A stretch of DNA of 40,093 bases from contig NZ_SBJH01000011.1 in the NCBI RefSeq assembly GCF_004368405.1, positions 1 through 40,093 of the forward strand. The letters run 5' to 3'. Of this stretch, positions 33,502 to 40,093 are shown piece by piece. The notes under the pieces were generated by a model. That model made no database searches and was not told where the DNA came from. It saw only the letters and a list, made by a program, of their open reading frames with translations. A program made the translations under genes and the position numbers. Each line of letters begins with the position of its first letter. Position 1 is the first letter of the stretch. The stretch comes from Olivibacter sp. XZL3 (lineage in GTDB: Bacteria; Bacteroidota; Bacteroidia; Sphingobacteriales; Sphingobacteriaceae).

Positions 33502-36321
33502 TTAACGAAGCTTCAGGCTTCCATCCAATACATATCTTTGCCCTTTTTCTGTTTGAAATTGGACTTTTTTATCCTGGTATCGGACTGAACAGCTTCCGCC
33601 GAACAGCGAGCGTACTTCCAATTGCGTTAAGGTTCCTTCTTTCCATTGAAAACTCAACTCAAAACCGCCCCTCACACAGACTCCTTTAACTGCACCGGTA
33701 TTAAGAGCGTTTGGCAAGGCTGGGAGTATATCAATAGCATCTAGATGGCTCTGTACCAGCATTTCTGTCACACCGGCTGCGCCACCAAAGTTTCCATCAA
33801 TCTGAAAGGGTGGATGCGCATCAAAAAGATTGGGATATACGCCCCCACCCGTCGCCTCCGGACTCAGCAACCTGCTGACCATCTTATAAGCATGTTCGGC
33901 ATCTCTAAAACGGGCCCACAGATTAATTTTCCATGCCAAGCTCCATCCCGTCCCACCATCTCCTCTGAAAATCAAGGATTTTTTTGCTGCCTGCATTAAT
34001 TTCGGACTATCTTTCCAGTTGATTTCACTGCCCGGATATACTGCCCAGAGATGCGACACGTGCCGATGTTTATTATCAGGATCGTCCACATCTTCCAGCC
34101 ATTCCTGCAACTGCCCGAACTTCCCAATTTGGTTGGGTGCTATTTTGGCACTTTTGTTTAACAAATGTGCAGCAAATCCCTCATCTACGCCGAGAGTAGT
34201 TGCTGCCGAGGCTACATTTCTGAATAACTGCCTTATAATCTGGTGGTCCATCGTTGGCCCTGCAACCAAACCTCCTTGCTCCGGAGAGTTTGACGGACTG
34301 CTGATCAGCCACCCGCTTTTAGGATCTGTAATTAAAAAATGATCAAAAAATAAGGCAGAAGCTTTCATTATAGGATAGGCTTGCTCGCGCAAAAAGCGCT
34401 TATCGCCGCTGTAGAGAAAATGTTCCCATAAATGCTGACATAACCAGGCTCCTCCTGTTACCCATATACCGTGGTTTGGGTTGTTTATCGGCGCAGTCCC
34501 ACGCCACAAGTCGGTATTATGATGGAGCACCCATCCAGGCGCATCATAGTATACGCTTGCGGTTTTCTGTCCGGTTATGCTAAGGTCCTTTATCATGCGG
34601 AAGAGAGGTTCCTGTAACATAGAAAGGTTGGTACTTTCTGCTAGCCAATAATTCATTTCTGCATTGATATTGGTTGTATACTTGCTTCCCCAAGGGGGCG
34701 ATAGCAGATCGTTCCATATGCCCTGTAAATTAGGGGCCAAACCGCCGGGGCGCGAGCTGGAGATTAAAAGGTAACGTCCGTATTGAACAAATAAAGCCAA
34801 CAAACTTGGATCACGCCCATCCAGGAATTGAGCAATTCGCTTGTCGGTCGGTATGGCGGGAGCAGACTCCGTCCCGAAGTTTAGCGAGAACCGATTGAAG
34901 TACTGTTGGTAATCGCGAATGTGTGCCTGCTTTATTTGATCATAGGTTTTATTCCTTACGTTTTTCAGTCGCAATCCGGCTATTTCCACGGCATTCGCCG
35001 AAACATCGTCATAATTCTTGTAATTCGTTGCTGCTGTTAGAAATAAAGTTACCTCATCCGCTCCCGACATTTCGATTTTTCCGCCAGCAACCCGAAGCGT
35101 TCCACCTTTGTGACGGACATTTAGGAATCCCTCCCCCTTTAAAGCACCGTGTTTAACCTGCACGGCAAATTGTATCGTGGAATCGTCTACTTTCCGGACG
35201 GTATAGGCTTTATGAGGAGAAGTGAGCGATGCCGTAAAGCTAATCTTTCCAGGTTGATCTGCTGTTAAATGAATGCCCAAACATTCATCCGCTGCGCTGG
35301 AGAAATACGTCCGTTCGTATGAAACTCCCTTATCCTGATAGCTCGTTTTGCAGATTGCCCGCTCCAGATCGAGCTCCCGTCTATAATTTGAGTAAGACGC
35401 ATGTGGCTTGAATTGAAGCCATAAATCGCCAAAAGGCTGATAAGCTTCCTGATATTTGCCAACCGGGGGAGCCTCATCGTTCTGTATCCAATATTTCCAG
35501 CTGCTTGTCAGCTCAACACCTGCATCGTCATTGCCGTCTTTACGATATACCCTTAGCTTGCGTGCTTGATCCTTATAACCCACCAAACCGCCCTTATCGT
35601 CATAATTGATTACCTGGATGGCAAGTTGATTGTGTGCTTTTACCAACTCTTTGGGGATAGTGTATTGTCTACCCTGATTCGCATCGTAGGTAGTTCCGAC
35701 CATTTTTCCGTTAACGTACGTAAAATCCTGATCCCTTATTTTTCCCAGATCGATTACCAAATCCTGTCCGACCCAGCTTTTCGGAACATCAAAACTAGTT
35801 CGCAACCAAACAGCACCATCCAGTCCCTGCAAACCGGCCTTTTCCCATCCATCATACGTAGGAATTTCCATTACGCGCCATTGCCTATCATCAAAATGTT
35901 CTTGCGAAGGATTTTGAGGTAAACGTTCGATGTCTCTTAGTTTGGCTAACCAAGGTTCCGGCGGATCCGCCGTTGTTTTAGTACCCATAAAGTGACGACC
36001 AGCCAAGTCTTCCGCTTCTTTCTGTTTGCCTTCCGCTAATAGTTTTCGTATTTCAGCAAGGTAATCCTTCGCTCCTGCTTGATTGTAGTCCCTAGGCCCT
36101 CCTGTCCATAAGGAGGATTCATTAAATTGGATCCTATCTTCCTCTACGCCGCCAAAAACCATGGCTCCCAATTTTCCATTCCCTATGGGAAGCGCTTCGG
36201 TCCATTCGACAGCTGGCCGATCATACCATAAGCTTAAATCTTGCCCATACAGTTTATTTGTTAGCAATGCGAACAATGCGACAAGAAAAAAAAAGCGGCG
36301 ATATTTTTTAATCTGATTCAT
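33502..36321 (-). CDS. GH95 enzyme with inserted beta-sandwich domain
   Basis: A 939-residue secreted family 95 glycoside hydrolase (signal 1-26, KLYGQ). Family members are alpha-L-fucosidases and alpha-L-galactosidases, the latter used on rhamnogalacturonan-II. The N-terminal domain begins LWYDRPAVEWTEALPIGNGKLGAM and resumes at YQPFGDLWLQF; between them (about residues 113-290) lies an extra domain with WRVMEIP, DGAVWLRTSFDVP and VNGKMVG, which resembles the accessory sandwich of sialate O-acetylesterases. Catalytic candidates in the (alpha/alpha)6 barrel are Asn551 and Asn553 (TTNINAEMNYW), Glu681 (SNSPEQ) and Asp842 (QIDGNFGG), all present. The ATG overlaps the upstream GH28 stop by 4 bp (36318-36321). 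Confidence 0.88.
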   Translation of the reverse strand: MNQIKKYRRFFFLVALFALLTNKLYGQDLSLWYDRPAVEWTEALPIGNGKLGAMVFGGVEEDRIQFNESSLWTGGPRDYNQAGAKDYLAEIRKLLAEGKQKEAEDLAGRHFMGTKTTADPPEPWLAKLRDIERLPQNPSQEHFDDRQWRVMEIPTYDGWEKAGLQGLDGAVWLRTSFDVPKSWVGQDLVIDLGKIRDQDFTYVNGKMVGTTYDANQGRQYTIPKELVKAHNQLAIQVINYDDKGGLVGYKDQARKLRVYRKDGNDDAGVELTSSWKYWIQNDEAPPVGKYQEAYQPFGDLWLQFKPHASYSNYRRELDLERAICKTSYQDKGVSYERTYFSSAADECLGIHLTADQPGKISFTASLTSPHKAYTVRKVDDSTIQFAVQVKHGALKGEGFLNVRHKGGTLRVAGGKIEMSGADEVTLFLTAATNYKNYDDVSANAVEIAGLRLKNVRNKTYDQIKQAHIRDYQQYFNRFSLNFGTESAPAIPTDKRIAQFLDGRDPSLLALFVQYGRYLLISSSRPGGLAPNLQGIWNDLLSPPWGSKYTTNINAEMNYWLAESTNLSMLQEPLFRMIKDLSITGQKTASVYYDAPGWVLHHNTDLWRGTAPINNPNHGIWVTGGAWLCQHLWEHFLYSGDKRFLREQAYPIMKASALFFDHFLITDPKSGWLISSPSNSPEQGGLVAGPTMDHQIIRQLFRNVASAATTLGVDEGFAAHLLNKSAKIAPNQIGKFGQLQEWLEDVDDPDNKHRHVSHLWAVYPGSEINWKDSPKLMQAAKKSLIFRGDGGTGWSLAWKINLWARFRDAEHAYKMVSRLLSPEATGGGVYPNLFDAHPPFQIDGNFGGAAGVTEMLVQSHLDAIDILPALPNALNTGAVKGVCVRGGFELSFQWKEGTLTQLEVRSLFGGSCSVRYQDKKVQFQTEKGQRYVLDGSLKLR

Positions 36322-37871
36322 TCTTCTAATATAATGGCATTTTTTGGGGCATCTGTTATTAACAAGCGGTTTTGAACGAGGCGGAGGTCATTTGACTTGA
36401 GTAACACTGCTTCCGTTTGGCTTCCAGCTGCTTCGAGAAAAGTCTTTATAGGCTCCATAACGAAACAGTTGCTAATAAAAGCCCGCTTTACATTATTTAA
36501 TTTCAACGCCGCATTTCCACTAAAAGTGGCGGCCGTTCGAAGTCCGTTTATTTGTAAACCGCTTACGTCTGTGGCTACGATTGCAGAGCCGATAGACGGT
36601 TTAATGAAGACGTTCGTAAATGCTACATTTTTAGAAGCCCGTACGTCGAAGCCTTCCTCCGTTTCCATGACGAGGTCGCTAAAAGAAACATTCTCAATAG
36701 GCATTTCTTCCAGTCCGTTTAAATAACCTGCTTGCTTGCCTTGCGCCGTAATATTACTTAAGTGAATATTCCTAAACTGCGGCGTTCGTTCGGAAACGGG
36801 CTCAAGATCCGTTTTGGCATATTGCATGTCCAACACGATCGCCTGCTGTTTAATATTTTTCATCACGATGTTACTCACCCGAATATCTTCGACAACGCCA
36901 CCTCGGCCCCTGGCGGTTTTTATACGAATCCCACGATCGGTACCATCAAAAATGCAATTGCTAATAACGATTTTTTTAACGTCGCCCGACATTTCACTAC
37001 CGATTACGACGCCGCCATGACCGGATAACATGGTACAATTGGTAATGGTATAATTCTCGGCAGGGCGCGCTTCTTTCCTCCCCGAACGGTCTTTCCCCGA
37101 CTTAATCGTAATACAATCATCGCCAACACTGATGTGGCAATTGGAGATGTGTACATTGGCGCAGGACTCGGGATTGATGCCGTCGGTATTCGGTGAGGGC
37201 GGATTGTTGATGGTTACCCCGTCCACGGTGACATTATCGCAAAACTCGGGGTTGACCGTCCAAAAGGGAGAATTTTTAATGGTAATCCCTTCTATACGAA
37301 CATTTTTGCAATGCATGGGCTGAATAAAGGGAGGTCTTAAGAAGCCTCGTTCTACCCAGCCTGGTAAATCCGGATGCAATACATCTTTATTCAGCTTATG
37401 GAATTCTTTCTGCCACTTGGATTCCGGGGAATTCTTGACGTGAACTTCCGAATAAGCCCACCATTTCTTTCCATTTCCGTTGAGTGTACCCCGGCCGATA
37501 ATGCTTATGTTTTCGGCTTCATAGGCATAAATCAAAGGAGAAAAATTGGTAACCATCGTTCCCTCCCATCGACTCGGCACCATCGGCAAGTAATGATCAA
37601 AATCATCACTGAAGCACAGTTCCGCCCCGGCCTCAATAAATAAGGTAATATTGCTTTTTAAGTGAATGGGGCCCGTCAGGTACGTCCCCGGGGGAAAATA
37701 AATCGTTCCACCGCCGGCCTGCGAGGCTTCTGTAATGGCTTCTTTAATAGCAGGAGTTGCGAGGGCTGAGCTATCATTTTTTGCACCAAAGTCTAACACG
37801 TTCAATGTCAGCTGAGCCTGTGCGGCGGAAGAAAACAATATACAACTTAGTAAGAGATATAAGCAGCGCAT
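36318..37871 (-). CDS. GH28 polygalacturonase-type enzyme (second)
   Basis: A 517-residue secreted family 28 enzyme (signal 1-20, AQAQ) with all classical motifs: NTDG (228-231), GDD (250-252), GHG (284-286) and RIK (316-318). It is closer to the standard pattern than the other GH28 in the window, which has GDGID and RFK. Exo-polygalacturonase or rhamnogalacturonan galacturonohydrolase activity would fit. The stop overlaps the GH95 start by 4 bp and its start is 1 bp after the upstream gene, so the three genes of this block are tightly coupled. Confidence 0.9.
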   Translation of the reverse strand: MRCLYLLLSCILFSSAAQAQLTLNVLDFGAKNDSSALATPAIKEAITEASQAGGGTIYFPPGTYLTGPIHLKSNITLFIEAGAELCFSDDFDHYLPMVPSRWEGTMVTNFSPLIYAYEAENISIIGRGTLNGNGKKWWAYSEVHVKNSPESKWQKEFHKLNKDVLHPDLPGWVERGFLRPPFIQPMHCKNVRIEGITIKNSPFWTVNPEFCDNVTVDGVTINNPPSPNTDGINPESCANVHISNCHISVGDDCITIKSGKDRSGRKEARPAENYTITNCTMLSGHGGVVIGSEMSGDVKKIVISNCIFDGTDRGIRIKTARGRGGVVEDIRVSNIVMKNIKQQAIVLDMQYAKTDLEPVSERTPQFRNIHLSNITAQGKQAGYLNGLEEMPIENVSFSDLVMETEEGFDVRASKNVAFTNVFIKPSIGSAIVATDVSGLQINGLRTAATFSGNAALKLNNVKRAFISNCFVMEPIKTFLEAAGSQTEAVLLKSNDLRLVQNRLLITDAPKNAIILEE

Positions 37872-37872
37872 T

Positions 37873-39435
37873 TTAATTGATTTTAGCGTTCAGTTCGCCC
37901 AGATTCTTGCTGGAAGCGACGCGTTTACCATTCACGAATAACAGAAATCCCTTCCCTCGGCCATATCGCTCGCCGGTTCTGTCCCATAGAATCGTCAGCG
38001 TTCTGCCTTGGTAGGATAGGTTATCCAGACAGAACCAGTCCCATTCACCAGCAGGCACCAACGGTTTTACAGTTATACGACTTCCATTAGCCGGTTTTAA
38101 GCCTATCAGATCACTGATTACTAAATCACAAAATCCGGAATGGTTATAAAAAGTGCTTCGAGGGTTGTCTCCTTTCAACCAGTAACCTGTTTTCTCATCC
38201 TGATATTCACCGATATACGGTTTTTCGTCTTTTTGATGAGAAACTGCATATTGACGAAGCTTTTCAAAAAAAACCGTCGCGTCTACTTTTTGGTGCCGTT
38301 TATACGCCGTTAGCCAATTTGACAATGCTTTTAAGGTTTGTGTCGTAGCAAAGGGCCAAACAGCTCCATCCCATTCACAACTATGCCCTGTGCCGCGTGT
38401 GCGGAATGTAGGTTCCCTTCGCTCTGCGGTGGTTATACCCCAAGGCGCATCAAATCCTGCAGTATCCGTAAGTTGGAGCCATGCTTCCGCGTATTCATTT
38501 TCATCAGGCGGTAAGTTGAAATACCAGGGGATAAACCCGATCGCCTCCCTTGCGGCTAATTGACCATCTGGATGACGCGTGCTGAAAAACTTTCTTTCTC
38601 GATCCCAAAGGCTGTCCACTACCAATTTCTTAAGTATGTCTGCTTTGCGGTTATACTTATCTACTAAACTGTCTATCCGGAATAATTTAGCCATTTCCGA
38701 TAAAGCTTGGGCATTCCCATACATATAGCTATTGATGCTAGGCCTTCTGTTTTGTATTCTTCTACCGCCACTTACAGATTCCTCCATTCCGTCTTTCACA
38801 TCAAATTGCCAAAATAATCCGCTGGGCAATTGACGTTCCTGTTCCCATCTTTTATAGTCTTTATCTAATAGAGGCAACCACTTTGCCAACTGCTCTTTGT
38901 TTTGCTGCACCAGATATAAGTTATATACCGCGTCGCTCAACCAGCTGCTAAAAGAATGGAATTTAGACGGTTTAAATGTCGGCTCTTTGATTAACCAGAA
39001 ATCGATGTATTGTTTGATATATGCTTGGTTCCGCAGCCAACGGCCTTCGTAAATATGGTGCCCTAGAGCACAACTGATAGCTCCATATTTTCCTTCATGT
39101 TTCACTGGCTCAATAAATTCAGTAAAAATAAAACCGTCGGGGGTCTCTTTTAAATGCTTGCGGAAACTCCACCAGCGATAGTAATAGGTTTGTGCAATGG
39201 CGGAATCCGGACAGTCGAATAAGGGAATGTTTTCGGCCAGCCAATTGAATGACTGACTGTTTGGAATGAAATTTACCACGGCCTCCGAATCAATGCTGTT
39301 AAAATACGCCACATGTTCTTTTAAAGCATCGGTTGTTAATACGAAAGAGTTATTTTGACCAAAAGAAGATAAACATAAGTTCAAAAGTAGAAAAAGCATC
39401 CCAAGCCCACGGTGTATACACTTAAATTGTATCAT
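37873..39435 (-). CDS. Secreted (alpha/alpha)6-barrel hydrolase, MGH1-like
   Basis: A 520-residue exported protein from the ATG at 39435, chosen because it precedes the signal segment (GLGMLFLLLNLCLSSFGQ); an ATG at 39537 would add 34 unlikely residues. It looks like a six-hairpin barrel of the MGH1/GH63-like group: YYYRWWSFRKHL, SFSSWLSDAVYNLY, LFWQFDVKDGMEESVSGG, SINSYMYGNAQALSEMAKL, and EWDGAVWPFATTQTLKAL near residue 370. A C-terminal beta-sandwich (LSYQGRTLTILWDRTGERYG) closes it. GH142 (beta-L-arabinofuranosidase of rhamnogalacturonan-II) has a comparable fold, but I cannot assign it. It is first in its operon with GH28 and GH95. Confidence 0.6.
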   Translation of the reverse strand: MIQFKCIHRGLGMLFLLLNLCLSSFGQNNSFVLTTDALKEHVAYFNSIDSEAVVNFIPNSQSFNWLAENIPLFDCPDSAIAQTYYYRWWSFRKHLKETPDGFIFTEFIEPVKHEGKYGAISCALGHHIYEGRWLRNQAYIKQYIDFWLIKEPTFKPSKFHSFSSWLSDAVYNLYLVQQNKEQLAKWLPLLDKDYKRWEQERQLPSGLFWQFDVKDGMEESVSGGRRIQNRRPSINSYMYGNAQALSEMAKLFRIDSLVDKYNRKADILKKLVVDSLWDRERKFFSTRHPDGQLAAREAIGFIPWYFNLPPDENEYAEAWLQLTDTAGFDAPWGITTAERREPTFRTRGTGHSCEWDGAVWPFATTQTLKALSNWLTAYKRHQKVDATVFFEKLRQYAVSHQKDEKPYIGEYQDEKTGYWLKGDNPRSTFYNHSGFCDLVISDLIGLKPANGSRITVKPLVPAGEWDWFCLDNLSYQGRTLTILWDRTGERYGRGKGFLLFVNGKRVASSKNLGELNAKIN

Positions 39436-39691
39436 TAAATTTTTCAGCAAAAGGCGGAGCCCATTAAAATCTATTGACCCGTTTTCGGGATATAGCATAA
39501 ATGCGATGGGAATAAAATCCTTTTCTTTCTTTCTCATTACAATCGGTTAATCGTCTTTGGCGTTTAAATAAAGGTTAGAACGACCACAAAGTTATCTGGC
39601 CCGTGGAAACGTTTCTTATAATATATTTGCTTCAAATTATAGGATATTAGCGTATAGGGCTATAAGCGGCAGGCGCTAGGCCGAACCAAAA

Positions 39692-39725
39692 CAAAAATAT
39701 CGATTCTTAAAGAACTATTGTTCAA
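39692..39725 (-). promoter_or_regulatory. Weak candidate promoter for the first PUL operon
   Basis: On the minus strand TTG (39725-39723), a 23-nt spacer, then TATTTTTG (39699-39692), matching the Bacteroidota TTG / TAnnTTTG pattern. It would give a leader of about 250 nt before 39435, which is long, so this is a low-confidence call. Confidence 0.25.
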
Positions 39726-39762
39726 CCTTTTTAGCTTTTTCGTCTATTAAGTTAACCTTTTT

Positions 39763-39788
39763 GTATTGGGCGCTGTCGCTGCCATTAA
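39763..39788 (+). repeat. Dispersed repeat, copy 2 (partner at 4290-4315)
   Basis: Matches the minus strand of 4290-4315 at 25 of 26 positions. Further similarity runs on to about 39815 (CGCAAATTAAACTCTTTT and ACCC). The two copies lie in the intergenic regions near the two ends of the PUL, in opposite orientation. Confidence 0.75.
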
Positions 39789-40093
39789 ACCGCAAATTAA
39801 ACTCTTTTAACCCAGATTACGCGTTGGGAATTAAAACGAAAGGGAATGATCCAAAACCTTCATGCAGGTATGCAAACGAATTACGAATTTCGTACAAAAG
39901 GTTCTTTCTGGCCTCTGAAAACGAACACGCTCAGAAAAAACAGGCATGAAATATGGATAAGACATACTGGGGTATGGCGAATGAGCTATTGAAATGGATG
40001 TAAAGGAGCATTTCATTGCAGTTCATGAGCTAATGCGTATTCTGGGTTTAACACAACCATGCTATTGTATTTGAATGCGGTTGCCTCTAGTTA

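Larger units (their letters stand above)
39436..40093. other. Right-edge region without a credible gene
   Basis: About 650 bp upstream of the first PUL gene, low in coding signal. It contains the second copy of a dispersed repeat (39763-39788). Two minus-strand -7-like matches were seen: TAACTTTG (39594-39587) without a matching TTG, and TATTTTTG (39699-39692) with TTG at 39725-39723 (23-nt spacer, within the range quoted for Bacteroidota promoters). Neither is convincing. The short ORFs here overlap the repeat or each other. Confidence 0.55.

Noticed and set aside
39761-39949. 62-residue plus-strand open frame at the right edge
   Set aside because: Its first part is the dispersed repeat itself (it resembles the peptide encoded at 4329-4260 on the minus strand), so it is a repeat-derived frame, not a gene.
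39831-40016. 61-residue minus-strand open frame at the right edge
   Set aside because: Short, without domain or start context, and overlaps another frame on the opposite strand.

Overview
The window looks like a chromosomal segment of a Bacteroidota bacterium, most likely from the Sphingobacteriaceae (Sphingobacterium, Pedobacter or Olivibacter type). The evidence is one SusC/SusD pair, many secreted or lipid-anchored glycan-degrading enzymes with Bacteroidota-style signal peptides ending in AQ/GQ, A+T-rich intergenic DNA, and no Shine-Dalgarno-like sequence requirement at starts. From about 1.75 kb to 39.4 kb every gene lies on the minus strand, so the region reads right to left as one large polysaccharide utilization locus (PUL). 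The GenBank-style species cannot be named from the sequence alone.

Layout in the direction of transcription (right to left). Block A, 39.4-33.5 kb: an (alpha/alpha)6-barrel hydrolase, a GH28 polygalacturonase-type enzyme and a GH95 enzyme carrying an inserted beta-sandwich, with gaps or overlaps of 1-4 bp. Block B, 33.4-29.8 kb: a large GH2 enzyme with a malectin-like module. Block C, 29.6-23.5 kb: a DUF3826 protein, SusC, SusD, and a convincing intrinsic terminator just after SusD. Block D, 23.1-15.9 kb: PL1 pectate lyase, a 1044-residue beta-helix protein of unknown activity, a GH140 apiosidase-like lipoprotein and a GH43 lipoprotein. Block E, 15.4-8.0 kb: a beta-propeller protein, GH2 beta-galactosidase-like enzyme and GH78 alpha-L-rhamnosidase. 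Block F, 7.9-4.65 kb: a second DUF3826 protein, a BNR/sialidase-like propeller and an STN-domain/esterase fusion. Block G, 4.2-1.75 kb: a Tat-exported TIM-barrel protein and a second GH28 lipoprotein.

Taken together (PL1, two GH28, GH78, two GH2, GH43, GH95, GH140, an esterase), the substrate is best inferred to be pectin with rhamnogalacturonan character. GH140 (apiose release) plus GH95 (a family with alpha-L-galactosidase/fucosidase activity) points towards rhamnogalacturonan-II. SusC/SusD would import oligosaccharides and the other enzymes trim them at the surface or in the periplasm. No hybrid two-component, ECF-sigma/anti-sigma or AraC regulator is visible, so control must come from outside the window.

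Left of the PUL are a small two-gene GNAT-like/helix-turn-helix module with a perfect 11-bp inverted repeat immediately upstream (toxin-antitoxin-like), and at the very edge a secreted-protein gene that has lost its start codon next to what may be an insertion-sequence end. The gaps between the transcription blocks hold several dispersed repeats: a recurring A/T-armed palindrome (4 copies), a MITE-like pair of inverted copies at 4.3-4.6 kb, a 26-bp element present at both ends of the PUL, and two REP-like elements. No tRNA, rRNA or CRISPR array was seen.
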